Assembly (NCBI RefSeq): GCF_014235185.1
Contig: NZ_CP060131.1
Coordinates: 1,495,501 to 1,559,500 of the forward strand
Length of the DNA stretch: 64,000 nt
Direction: 5' to 3'
Source: Pseudonocardia petroleophila
Lineage (GTDB): Bacteria > Actinomycetota > Actinomycetes > Mycobacteriales > Pseudonocardiaceae
Positions 8,036-15,226 of this stretch are shown here, in pieces. Position numbers and translations under genes: made by a program. How positions within the stretch are numbered: the first letter of the stretch is position 1; the number at the start of each line of letters is the position of its first letter. The notes beneath the pieces were generated by a model. That model worked only from the letters and a program-made list of their open reading frames with translations. It was not told the origin of the DNA and did no database searches.

Positions 8036-9334
8036 GTGTTCGCACGACGGATCGCCGTGATCGGCACCGGGTACGTCGGCCTCACGACGGGCGCGTGCCT
8101 CGCGTCGCTGGGCCACCACGTCGTCTGCGCCGACATCGACGAGGCCAAGGTCGCCCGGCTGCGGGCGGGCGAGGTCGGCATCCTCGAGCCGGGGCTGCCC
8201 GAGCTGGTCGCCGAGGGCACGGCAGCGGGCCGGCTCGGCTTCGTGCTCGGCGCGAGCACCGCCGTCACGCAGGAGGCGGGGGCGGAGATCGTGTTCCTCT
8301 GCGTCCCGACGCCGATGGGCGAGGGCGGGGCGGCGGACCTCGCGGCCGTGCAGGCCGTCATCGACGAGGTGCGCGACCTGCTCCCCGCGGGCTGCGTCGT
8401 GGTGAACAAGTCGACGGTGCCGGTGGGCACCGCGGCCACCACGCTGCAGATGCTCGGGCGCACCGACGTGGCCGTCGTCTCCAACCCGGAGTTCCTGCGC
8501 GAGGGCAGCGCGGTGCACGACTTCCTCAACCCGGACCGGATCGTCGTCGGCAGCGACTCCCAGGAGGCGGCCGAGCGGGTGGCGGCGCTGTACTCCCGCC
8601 TGGGCGCGCCGACGCAGCTCACCGACGCGGCGAGCGCGGAGATGGTCAAGTACGCGGCCAACTGCTTCCTCGCGATGAAGCTGTCCTACGTCAACTCACT
8701 GGCCGACCTGTGCGAGCGGCTCGGCGCCGACGTCCTCGAGGTCACCGAGGGGATGGGCTACGACAAGCGGATCGGGCAGACGTTCCTCTCGCCGGGGCCG
8801 GGCTGGGGCGGGTCGTGCTTCCCCAAGGACACCAACGCGCTGCTGCAGATCGCCGAGGCCGCCGGCATGGACTTCGAGCTGGTGCGCGCGAGCCTGAACG
8901 TCAACGCCGCGACGCGCGCGCTCGTCGTCGACAAGGTGCGGGCCGCGGTCGGCGGGTCGCTGGCCGGGGCGCGGATCGGGCTGCTCGGGCTGACGTTCAA
9001 GGCCGGCACCGACGACCTGCGCGACTCCCCCGCCCTCGCCGTCGCCGAGCTGCTCGCCGCCGAGGGCGCGATCCTCACCGGCTACGACCCGGCGCACCCC
9101 GTCGGCGTCCCCGGGACGACCGACGCCGTCCAGGTCGTCGACGACCCGCTGGCCGCGGCCAAGGACGCCCACGCGCTCGTGGTGCTGACCGACTGGCCCC
9201 AGTTCCGGACGCTCGACTGGTCCGCCCTCGGCGGGGTCGCGACCGTGCCGATGGTCGTCGACGCCCGCAACCTGCTCGACGCCGACATCCTGCGCCGGGC
9301 CGGTTTCACCTGGATCGGCCTCGGCCGGGGCTGA
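8036..9334 (+). CDS. UDP-glucose 6-dehydrogenase-type enzyme (UDP-Glc/GDP-Man dehydrogenase family)
   Basis: NAD-dependent four-electron oxidation of a nucleotide sugar to its uronic acid, typically UDP-glucose to UDP-glucuronate. The 432-residue protein has the NAD motif AVIGTGYVGL (about 7-16), the CVPTPMG and STVPVGT blocks, the central NPEFLREG, and the active-site GGSCFPKDTNAL with Cys261. GTG 8036 was chosen because GAGGGAG lies 5 nt upstream. It follows the HAS-like synthase and two beta-helix genes on the same strand, the hasA-hasB logic of hyaluronan operons and also the alg8-algD logic of alginate. The nucleotide specificity (UDP versus GDP) cannot be settled by eye; UDP-glucose is more likely. 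Confidence 0.88.
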   Translation: MFARRIAVIGTGYVGLTTGACLASLGHHVVCADIDEAKVARLRAGEVGILEPGLPELVAEGTAAGRLGFVLGASTAVTQEAGAEIVFLCVPTPMGEGGAADLAAVQAVIDEVRDLLPAGCVVVNKSTVPVGTAATTLQMLGRTDVAVVSNPEFLREGSAVHDFLNPDRIVVGSDSQEAAERVAALYSRLGAPTQLTDAASAEMVKYAANCFLAMKLSYVNSLADLCERLGADVLEVTEGMGYDKRIGQTFLSPGPGWGGSCFPKDTNALLQIAEAAGMDFELVRASLNVNAATRALVVDKVRAAVGGSLAGARIGLLGLTFKAGTDDLRDSPALAVAELLAAEGAILTGYDPAHPVGVPGTTDAVQVVDDPLAAAKDAHALVVLTDWPQFRTLDWSALGGVATVPMVVDARNLLDADILRRAGFTWIGLGRG

Positions 9335-9356
9335 TCTTCACGGACGGTGCACATCC

Positions 9357-9373
9357 CGCCCCGAACGGGGGCG
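9357..9373 (+). terminator. GC-rich hairpin after the dehydrogenase gene
   Basis: CGCCCC, loop GAACG, GGGGCG, 22 nt after the stop codon. Flanking ACAT and ATGT can extend the stem after a 2-nt mismatch. There is no U-tract, as usual for high-G+C actinobacteria. It could end the operon or act as an attenuator before the next beta-helix gene. Confidence 0.4.
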
Positions 9374-9425
9374 AGATGTCCCGTTCCGCTCCCTCCTCCG
9401 GGGCCTCTGGGGCACCATCCGTCAC

Positions 9426-10478
9426 ATGCGAACCGGATCGGTGTGCAGGACGGCCACGACGTGCCTGGCGACGGCGGTGGCCGCCGCCGTGCTGACGGTC
9501 GCCGCCGCGCAGCTCGCGGCGGCGGCCCCCGGCCCGGTGCCCGTGGCCGCGCAGCAGGACGACGACGGGTCGGGGCAGCGGGCGCCGTCGCGGACCGCAG
9601 CCGGGCCGGTCCCCGCGGGCACCGAGCTCGCCGAGCCGGTGGCCGGCACCCGCACCGTCGACGTCTCCGACGCCGGGGAGCTGGAGTCGGCCCTGGAGGA
9701 CGCCGCACCGGGTGACGTCATCCGGCTCGCCGCGGGCACCTACGAGCCGATCGAGATCACCGCGTCCGGCACGCCGGAGGCCCCGATCACCCTCACCGGC
9801 CCGGCCGATGCCGTGATCGACGCGGGCGACGACTCCGGCTACGCGGTGCACCTGCAGGAGGCGAGCCACTGGCAGCTCGCCGGGTTCTCCGTGGTCGGCG
9901 GGGGCAAGGGGATCGTCGTCGACGGCGGCGGCTCGAACCTGCTCGACTCGCTCAGCGTCGGGCGGACCGGTGACGAGGCCGTGCACTTCCGCTCGTCGTC
10001 GTCGGGCAACACCATCCAGCGCTCCCGCATCCACGACACCGGGCTGGAGCAGCCGCAGTACGGCGAGGGCGTCTACGTCGGCAGCGCGAAGAGCAACTGG
10101 CGCAAGTACGGCCTCGACGGCGGCCCCGACCTGTCGATGGACAACCGCATCCTGGAGAACACCTTCGAGCGAATCACCGCGGAGAACGTCGACATCAAGG
10201 AGGAGACCGGCGGCACGATCGTGGCCCGCAACGACTTCGACGGCTCCGCGATCAGCGGCGAGAACTACGCCGACTCCGTCGTGGACGTCAAGGGCTTCGA
10301 CGCGCAGATCCTGCACAACGTCACCACCGGCCGCAGCGACCGGCTCGGCAACATCATCGAGACCCACGTGATCACCGAGCCGGAGACCTCGGGCTGCGGC
10401 AACGTCATCGAGGGCAACCGGGTCGAGGGGTTCGAGCCGACCGGCGAGCTGGTGGCCGTGGACCGCAAGTGCGACTAG
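9426..10478 (+). CDS. Secreted right-handed beta-helix protein
   Basis: 350 residues with a Sec signal peptide (about 1-34, ending LAAAAPG), a Gln/Asp/Ser-rich linker and a parallel beta-helix domain (about 75-350). The helix begins APGDVIRLAAGTYEPIEI and APITLTGP, a pattern shared with PL6-like and other polysaccharide-acting helices. It shares HWQLAGFSVVGGGKGI, TGDEAVHFRSSSS, GEGVYVGSAKSNW and NVDIKEE with the lipoprotein at 7042-8016, so it is a diverged paralogue, here released rather than lipid-anchored. It converges on the GtrA gene with a 4-bp overlap. Its function in polysaccharide processing is inferred from context. Confidence 0.72.
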   Translation: MRTGSVCRTATTCLATAVAAAVLTVAAAQLAAAAPGPVPVAAQQDDDGSGQRAPSRTAAGPVPAGTELAEPVAGTRTVDVSDAGELESALEDAAPGDVIRLAAGTYEPIEITASGTPEAPITLTGPADAVIDAGDDSGYAVHLQEASHWQLAGFSVVGGGKGIVVDGGGSNLLDSLSVGRTGDEAVHFRSSSSGNTIQRSRIHDTGLEQPQYGEGVYVGSAKSNWRKYGLDGGPDLSMDNRILENTFERITAENVDIKEETGGTIVARNDFDGSAISGENYADSVVDVKGFDAQILHNVTTGRSDRLGNIIETHVITEPETSGCGNVIEGNRVEGFEPTGELVAVDRKCD

Positions 10479-10885
10479 CGCGCCCGGAACACCACGGTGC
10501 GCAGCAGGACGAAGTTGACGACCGTGGCCACGCCCTGCGCCAGCACCCACGCCGCGCTCGTGCGCAGCGGCATCACCGGCAGGAACGCCAGCGCCAGGGT
10601 ATTGACGCCGACGTTGAGCGCGAACGTGGTGCCGTAGAGCAGCACGAACCCCGCGAACCGGCCCTTCCCGCCGCCGGAGGCGGTGAAGGTGTAGCGGCGG
10701 TTGAGCAGGTACGCGGTGGTGGTGCCGAGGACGAACGAGACGCCCTTGGCCACCGGCGGGATCACACCGAGCTGGAGCAGCAGGTGGTAGACCCCGAAGT
10801 CGACGGCGGCCGACACCACCCCGACGGCCACGAAGCGGGCGAGCTGCCCGCGCAGGCCGGGAGGGGTGGTGTCGGTCGCCGTCAC
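10475..10885 (-). CDS. GtrA-family membrane protein (Rv3789-like)
   Basis: 136 residues with four hydrophobic segments and the GtrA core: FVAVGVVSAAVDFGVYHLL at the start, then LNRRYTF and VVNFVLLRTVVFRAR at the end. GtrA proteins assist movement or anchoring of polyprenyl-linked sugars and glycosyltransferases. The mycobacterial member Rv3789, beside dprE1, has been linked to decaprenyl-phosphoryl-arabinose and to recruiting AftA. Here it is 4 kb from dprE1, separated by a transporter operon. Its GTG start lies 7 nt after a TACCCT hexamer, giving a leaderless transcript. The 3' end overlaps the convergent beta-helix gene by 4 bp. Confidence 0.82.
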   Translation of the reverse strand: MTATDTTPPGLRGQLARFVAVGVVSAAVDFGVYHLLLQLGVIPPVAKGVSFVLGTTTAYLLNRRYTFTASGGGKGRFAGFVLLYGTTFALNVGVNTLALAFLPVMPLRTSAAWVLAQGVATVVNFVLLRTVVFRAR

Positions 10886-10892
10886 GTCACGA

Positions 10893-10898
10893 AGGGTA
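10893..10898 (-). promoter_or_regulatory. -10 box (TACCCT) of leaderless gtrA-type gene
   Basis: On the minus strand TACCCT is followed by 7 nt and the GTG start at 10885. It lies in the 22-bp gap after the betaine-type binding protein gene, so the GtrA gene has its own promoter. Confidence 0.45.
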
Positions 10899-10907
10899 GC
10901 GGGGCGC

Positions 10908-11885
10908 TCAGGCGGCCCCGATGAACCCCTGCTCCGCCAGCCAGGTGCGGGCCACCTCGCGCGGGGCGAGGCCGTCGGCGGAGACCTGCTTGTTCAGCTC
11001 GGCCATGGTCGCGTCGTCCAGTGCCGCGGCGATGGGCTCGAACACCTGCGAGATGTTGGGGTCGCGGTCGTAGGCCTCGCCGCGCACCGTCACCGACGCG
11101 TTGTAGTTCGGGTGGTACCTCTTGTCGTCCTCGAGGACGCGCAGGCCCAGCTGCGGGATGCGGCCGTCGGTGGTGAACACCAGGCCGAACAGGCAGTCGC
11201 CGTCGGCGGTGGCCTGGTAGATGGCGCCGGTCTGCAGGATGGTCGGCGCGGGCACCTGGAAGCCGTAGGTCGTCTGCAGGCCGGAGATGCCGTCGTCGCG
11301 GCTGGCGTACTCGGTCTCGATGCAGACCGAGCCGGGCTGGCCGGAGTTGATGTAGGCCGCCATGTCCGACAGCGTCGTGAGGTTCAGCTCGGCGGCCTTC
11401 TCCTCCTTGACGGCGAACGCGTAGGTGTTGTTGAACGGCGTGCGGCCGATCCAGTGGATGTCGTTCTCGGCGAGGTCGCGGTCGCGTACGGCGACGTACT
11501 GCTCCTCCTCGTCCGGGATCGGCGTGGTCTCGCCGAGGAAGGTGATCCACCCGGTGCCGTTGTAGTCCCAGTACAGGTCGATGTCGCCGGCCAGCAGCGC
11601 GTCGCGGGTGGCCTGGGTGCCGCCGACGTTGCAGCGGTCGGTGACGGTGGCCTGCACCGACTCCAGCGCGGCCACGGCCACCTGGCACAGGACCAGCTGC
11701 TCGTCGAAGTCCTTGCCGCCGACGGCGTAGGACTGGCCCTCGAGCGACACCGAGTCCGACAGCCCGCCGCCCGCGGCGGACGGCCCGGAGGCCTCCAGCC
11801 CGCCGCACCCGGCCAGCGCGACCGCGGCGAGTGCCGCGGCCGCTGCCGTCGCCGTGCGACGGCTTCCCCTGCTCGTCCAGCTCAC
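10908..11885 (-). CDS. Glycine betaine/choline-type ABC transporter substrate-binding lipoprotein
   Basis: 325 residues with a lipoprotein signal (ALAAVALAGC, lipobox LAGC) and the quaternary-amine binding fold of the OpuAC/OsmF type. Typical blocks are VGGKDFDEQLVLCQ, the GDIDLYWDYNGTGW ligand-loop region, and FNNTYAFAV. It is the last gene of a four-gene minus-strand operon (permease, ATPase, permease, binding protein), 49 bp after the preceding permease. The system probably imports a compatible solute for osmotic protection or a related amine; the exact ligand is not evident. It sits between the GtrA gene and dprE1, where mycobacteria have no transporter. Confidence 0.88.
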   Translation of the reverse strand: MSWTSRGSRRTATAAAAALAAVALAGCGGLEASGPSAAGGGLSDSVSLEGQSYAVGGKDFDEQLVLCQVAVAALESVQATVTDRCNVGGTQATRDALLAGDIDLYWDYNGTGWITFLGETTPIPDEEEQYVAVRDRDLAENDIHWIGRTPFNNTYAFAVKEEKAAELNLTTLSDMAAYINSGQPGSVCIETEYASRDDGISGLQTTYGFQVPAPTILQTGAIYQATADGDCLFGLVFTTDGRIPQLGLRVLEDDKRYHPNYNASVTVRGEAYDRDPNISQVFEPIAAALDDATMAELNKQVSADGLAPREVARTWLAEQGFIGAA

Positions 11886-11934
11886 GATGTGTCCTCCTCG
11901 GTGGTGGTGCCGGCGCGGTGGCGACGGCCGGAAG

Positions 11935-12711
11935 TCAGGAGCCGCGGCGGGCGACGGCGTACTCGGCCAGCCCGCCCAGCCAGTCGACGAGCAGCGCGAG
12001 CGCCGCGACCAGCGCGGCGGCGAGCAGGGTGCCGTTGGGCCGGCCCAGCCGCAGCATGCCGTCGATGATGTTGCCCAGACCGCCCGCGCCGATGAACGTG
12101 GCGAGGGTGGCGGTGCCGACGTTGAGCACCAGCGCGACGCGGACGCCCGCGAGCATGACGGGCACCGCCAGCGGCAGCTCGACCTGCAGCAGCGTCTGCC
12201 GGGCCGACATCCCGATGCCGCGCGCCGCCTCGACGAGGCTGCGGTCGACCTGCCCCAGCCCCACGACGGTGTTGGTCAGCACCGGCAGGAACGAGGCGAT
12301 GACCAGAGCCAGGATCGCGGTGGGCTGGCCGAAGCCGAGCGGGGTGAACGCCAGCAGGATGATCACCCCGAACGGCGGGAGCGCCTGCATGAAGCCGCCG
12401 AACGCGAGCAGCCCGGGGCGGACGCGGCGCAGCGCGGGCCGGCTGAGCAGGATGCCGAGCGGGATGGCCAGCACGATCACCAGGACGGTCGAGACCGCCA
12501 TGAGGAACAGGTGCTCGCGCAGCCGGTCGAGCACGACGTCGGGCGCCAGCGCCCGCTGCTCGACGCTGTCGAGCGTCTGCGTGGACAGGTAGCCGAGCAC
12601 CAGCGCCAGCCCCACGACGATGATGACCGGCACGCCGACGAGCCTGCGGTCGATCCGGCTCCGCCCGGAGCGGATCGGGCCGGCCACACCGCCGGGGGCC
12701 AGCGCGGTCAC
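11935..12711 (-). CDS. Betaine/choline-type ABC transporter permease
   Basis: 258 residues with about six membrane helices and the binding-protein-dependent permease loop (EAARGIGMSARQTLLQVELP). The GTG start overlaps the stop of the ATPase gene (GTGA), which defines it. A short basic N-terminal stretch precedes the first helix (VPVIIVVGLALVLGYL). It is one of two distinct permeases in the operon, the OpuC/ProWZ arrangement in which they form a heterodimer. Confidence 0.88.
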   Translation of the reverse strand: MTALAPGGVAGPIRSGRSRIDRRLVGVPVIIVVGLALVLGYLSTQTLDSVEQRALAPDVVLDRLREHLFLMAVSTVLVIVLAIPLGILLSRPALRRVRPGLLAFGGFMQALPPFGVIILLAFTPLGFGQPTAILALVIASFLPVLTNTVVGLGQVDRSLVEAARGIGMSARQTLLQVELPLAVPVMLAGVRVALVLNVGTATLATFIGAGGLGNIIDGMLRLGRPNGTLLAAALVAALALLVDWLGGLAEYAVARRGS

Positions 12712-13796
12712 TGGACGCGGCCCTTGGTCTGCATCTCGCCGACCAGCGCGTCCCAGCGCAGCGCCCCCTGCGCGCGACCCGCGTCGTCGACGACGAGGAC
12801 GAGCGGCGCGCGGCCGTCGAGCATCACGTCGACGGCGTCGTAGACGGTGCCGGTGATCGGCACGGTGCGCAGCGGGGGCAGGCCCGCCGCACCCGGCAGC
12901 GCGGCCCACGCCGTCGGGCGGCCCTGCGCGTCGGCGGTGTAGACCGGGACCTCGCGGCCGTTCGCCTCGCTCTGCGCCACGACCGGCTCCAGCAGCAGGC
13001 GGTCCAGCCCCAGCAGCGACAGCCGCCGGACCGCCGCCCCGCTGCCGACGAACTCGGCGACGAACTCGTTGGCCGGCTCGGTGAGGATCTTCTCCGGGGT
13101 GTCGTACTGCTCCAGGACCCCGCCGGGGCCGAACACCGCGATCCGGTCGCCGAGCTTCACGGCCTCGGTGAGGTCGTGGGTGACGAAGCAGATCGTCTTG
13201 GCGATCTGACGCTGCAGCTCCAGGAACTCGTCCTGCAGGCGCTCGCGGGTGATCGGGTCGATGGCCCCGAACGGCTCGTCCATCAGCATCACGGCGGGGT
13301 CGGCGGCGAGGCCGCGAGCCACGCCGACGCGCTGCTGCTGCCCGCCGGAGAGCTGGCGGGGGTAGCGGTCGCGGAACTGGGCGGGCTCCATGCCCACCAG
13401 GTGCAGCAGCTCGTCGACCCGGGCGGTCACCCGCTTGCGGTCCCAGCCCAGCATCTTCGGGACGACGGCGATGTTCTCGCCGATCGTGAAGTGCGGGAAC
13501 AGCCCGACCTGCTGGATGACGTAGCCGATGCGGCGGCGCAGCTGGTCGGCGTCGACGTCGGTGACGTCCTCCCCGGCGAGCAGGATCCGCCCGCTGGTCG
13601 GCTCGATCAGCCGGTTCATCATCTTCAGCGTGGTGGTCTTGCCGCAGCCCGAGGGCCCGATGAACATCGCGATCGTGCCGTCGGGGACCTCGAGGGTGAG
13701 GTCGCGGACGGCGGGCACGTCCTGCTTCGGGTAGGTCTTGCTCACGCCCTCGAGCGCGATCATGGCGCCGGAACCGGCCGGGCTGGTCTCAGGCAC
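12708..13796 (-). CDS. Betaine/choline-type ABC transporter ATP-binding protein with CBS region
   Basis: 362 residues with Walker A GPSGCGKTT (about 43-51), signature LSGGQQQRV, Walker B VMLMDEP and a C-terminal region (about 265-350) that looks like CBS repeats: TVYDAVDVMLDGRAPLVLVVDDAG. In OpuA/OpuC transporters, CBS modules sense ionic strength or c-di-AMP. The start ATG overlaps the upstream permease by 8 bp. A second in-frame ATG at codon 12 (MIALEGV) is closer to the usual family start and is a plausible alternative. The stop overlaps the downstream permease start. Confidence 0.9.
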   Translation of the reverse strand: MPETSPAGSGAMIALEGVSKTYPKQDVPAVRDLTLEVPDGTIAMFIGPSGCGKTTTLKMMNRLIEPTSGRILLAGEDVTDVDADQLRRRIGYVIQQVGLFPHFTIGENIAVVPKMLGWDRKRVTARVDELLHLVGMEPAQFRDRYPRQLSGGQQQRVGVARGLAADPAVMLMDEPFGAIDPITRERLQDEFLELQRQIAKTICFVTHDLTEAVKLGDRIAVFGPGGVLEQYDTPEKILTEPANEFVAEFVGSGAAVRRLSLLGLDRLLLEPVVAQSEANGREVPVYTADAQGRPTAWAALPGAAGLPPLRTVPITGTVYDAVDVMLDGRAPLVLVVDDAGRAQGALRWDALVGEMQTKGRVQ

Positions 13797-14472
13797 GGAT
13801 CCCCCTGGGGGTCGTCAGGCGGCCGACGAGGGCGAAGACGATCTCGTACACCGCGGCGACCAGCAGGCAGCCGAACGTGCCGACCACCACCTGGTTGAAC
13901 GAGTTGACGGCCCCGAGCCGGGCCAGGCCCGCGAAGAGCAGCTGCCCGAGCCCGGGACCGCTGACGATCGCGGCCACCACGGCGATGCCGATGAGGATCA
14001 GCATCGCGACGCGGATCCCGGACAGGATCACCGGCCAGGCCAGCGGGAACTGGATGCGCACCATCCGGCGGACCGGGCCCATGCCCATCCCGCGGGCGGA
14101 GTCGAGCACGGCGGAGTCGACGGAGGACAGCCCGGCCACGACGTTGCGCAGGATCGGGTAGACGCCGTAGATCGTGAGCGCGACGAGCGAGGGCGTGGCG
14201 CCGAGGCCCAGGGCCGGCTGCAGCACGCCGAAGAGCGCGAGCGAGGGGATCGTCAGGGCCACCGAGGACAGCAGGAGCAGGGCCTCGCGGCTGCCGGCGC
14301 GGAACCGGGTGGACCACGACGGGGGGGCCAGGCCGGTGGTGTGCAGGGCGACCCCGAGCGCGACGGCGATGAGTGCGGCGAGCCCCACGGCGTAGGCCAC
14401 GAGCAGGAAGTGCTGCTGGACGCGGAAGAGCAGCTCGGAGGAGTTCCGGACGACGTACTCGTCGAGACCCAA
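13789..14472 (-). CDS. Betaine/choline-type ABC transporter permease, first gene of operon
   Basis: 227 residues, about six helices, with the conserved cytoplasmic loop DSARGMGMGPVRRMVRIQFP. The start is TTG at 14472, preceded by a GAGGGGGG ribosome site about 8 nt upstream; TTG is unusual but fits both this site and the family N-terminus (MGLDEYVVRN). It opens the four-gene transporter operon. A TATGGT hexamer about 50 nt upstream of the start is a possible -10 box. Confidence 0.85.
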   Translation of the reverse strand: MGLDEYVVRNSSELLFRVQQHFLLVAYAVGLAALIAVALGVALHTTGLAPPSWSTRFRAGSREALLLLSSVALTIPSLALFGVLQPALGLGATPSLVALTIYGVYPILRNVVAGLSSVDSAVLDSARGMGMGPVRRMVRIQFPLAWPVILSGIRVAMLILIGIAVVAAIVSGPGLGQLLFAGLARLGAVNSFNQVVVGTFGCLLVAAVYEIVFALVGRLTTPRGIRA

Positions 14473-14572
14473 AGCCCACCCCCCTCTGCCGCGGCGCGGT
14501 GACGCGGACGGCGCACCATAACCCGATCGCGTGGGGCCGGTCGGGTGATCGCGACCTATCCGTGATGTGGGA

Positions 14573-15169
14573 TCAGAACTTCAGACCACCCACCTGGTAG
14601 CGCCGCCGCACCGTCACCGAGCCCATCCCGGTGCGCCCGTGCACGACGAAGTGCACCGACCCGGGGCGCGGGCGCGAGGGCACCTTGCTCTTGACCGTGC
14701 CCATGCCGGAGGCCACGTCGTCGACGTTCGCGGTGGCGTCGTCGGGCACCAGGAGGCGGATGCTGCCGGCCCCCACGTCGACCTCGATCTCGACGACCGC
14801 GTGGTGGATCGTGGTGTCGCAGAAGTCGAGCACGATCGTGCCCATCGCCGACTGCAGCCGCAGGCGGGCGGGCACGTCCCAGTCGCCGGTGCGCTTGATC
14901 GTCGACATGCCGGCGCGGAGCACCACCGGAGGCCCCGACGGGGTGGACGGCACGGCGGCCGCCGCCGTGACCGCGGCGCCGGGGAGGTCGGCCAGCGGCG
15001 GCACCAGCTCGGCCTCGTAGCGGGCCGCGTAGACGACGGAGAGCCGTTCCTCCAGCTCGGAGACCGTGATCCGGCCCTCGGCCAGCGCCTGGTTGAGCCG
15101 CGCGGCGGCGCGCTCCCGGTCGGCGTCGGAGATCCGGATTCCCGGCGGATCGGGCGGCTGGACGGTCAC
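14573..15169 (-). CDS. DUF1707 protein with LiaF-like C-terminal domain
   Basis: 198 residues. The N-terminus (IRISDADRERAAARLNQAL) is the DUF1707 helical domain common in actinobacteria. The C-terminal part (about 95-195) has the beta-rich repeats of the cell-wall-active antibiotics response (LiaF/DUF2154-like) domain, for example GAGSIRLLVPDD and GMGTVKSKV. Related proteins monitor or influence envelope stress; the precise role is unknown. GTG 15169 was chosen because TATCCT lies 7 nt upstream, a leaderless arrangement, and because dprE1 starts divergently 57 bp away. About 100 bp separates its end from the transporter operon start, which holds that operon's promoter. Confidence 0.72.
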   Translation of the reverse strand: MTVQPPDPPGIRISDADRERAAARLNQALAEGRITVSELEERLSVVYAARYEAELVPPLADLPGAAVTAAAAVPSTPSGPPVVLRAGMSTIKRTGDWDVPARLRLQSAMGTIVLDFCDTTIHHAVVEIEVDVGAGSIRLLVPDDATANVDDVASGMGTVKSKVPSRPRPGSVHFVVHGRTGMGSVTVRRRYQVGGLKF

Positions 15170-15176
15170 GCCGTCG

Positions 15177-15182
15177 AGGATA
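15177..15182 (-). promoter_or_regulatory. -10 box (TATCCT) of leaderless DUF1707 gene
   Basis: Minus-strand TATCCT, 7 nt, then GTG at 15169. It lies back to back with the dprE1 promoter in a 57-bp divergent gap. Confidence 0.45.
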
Positions 15183-15213
15183 GTGCGGGCGCGGCCGGTG
15201 GTCCGTGCGCGCG

Positions 15214-15219
15214 TAACCT
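15214..15219 (+). promoter_or_regulatory. -10 box (TAACCT) of leaderless dprE1 promoter
   Basis: TAACCT, 7 nt, then the ATG of dprE1 at 15227. The spacing predicts a transcript starting on the ATG. Confidence 0.5.
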
Positions 15220-15226
15220 GACCCCG

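Noticed and set aside
5063..8661. Long minus-strand frames antisense to the beta-helix genes
   Set aside because: They mirror the repeated Gly/Asp/Val codons of the beta-helices and lack any domain, start signal or conservation pattern.
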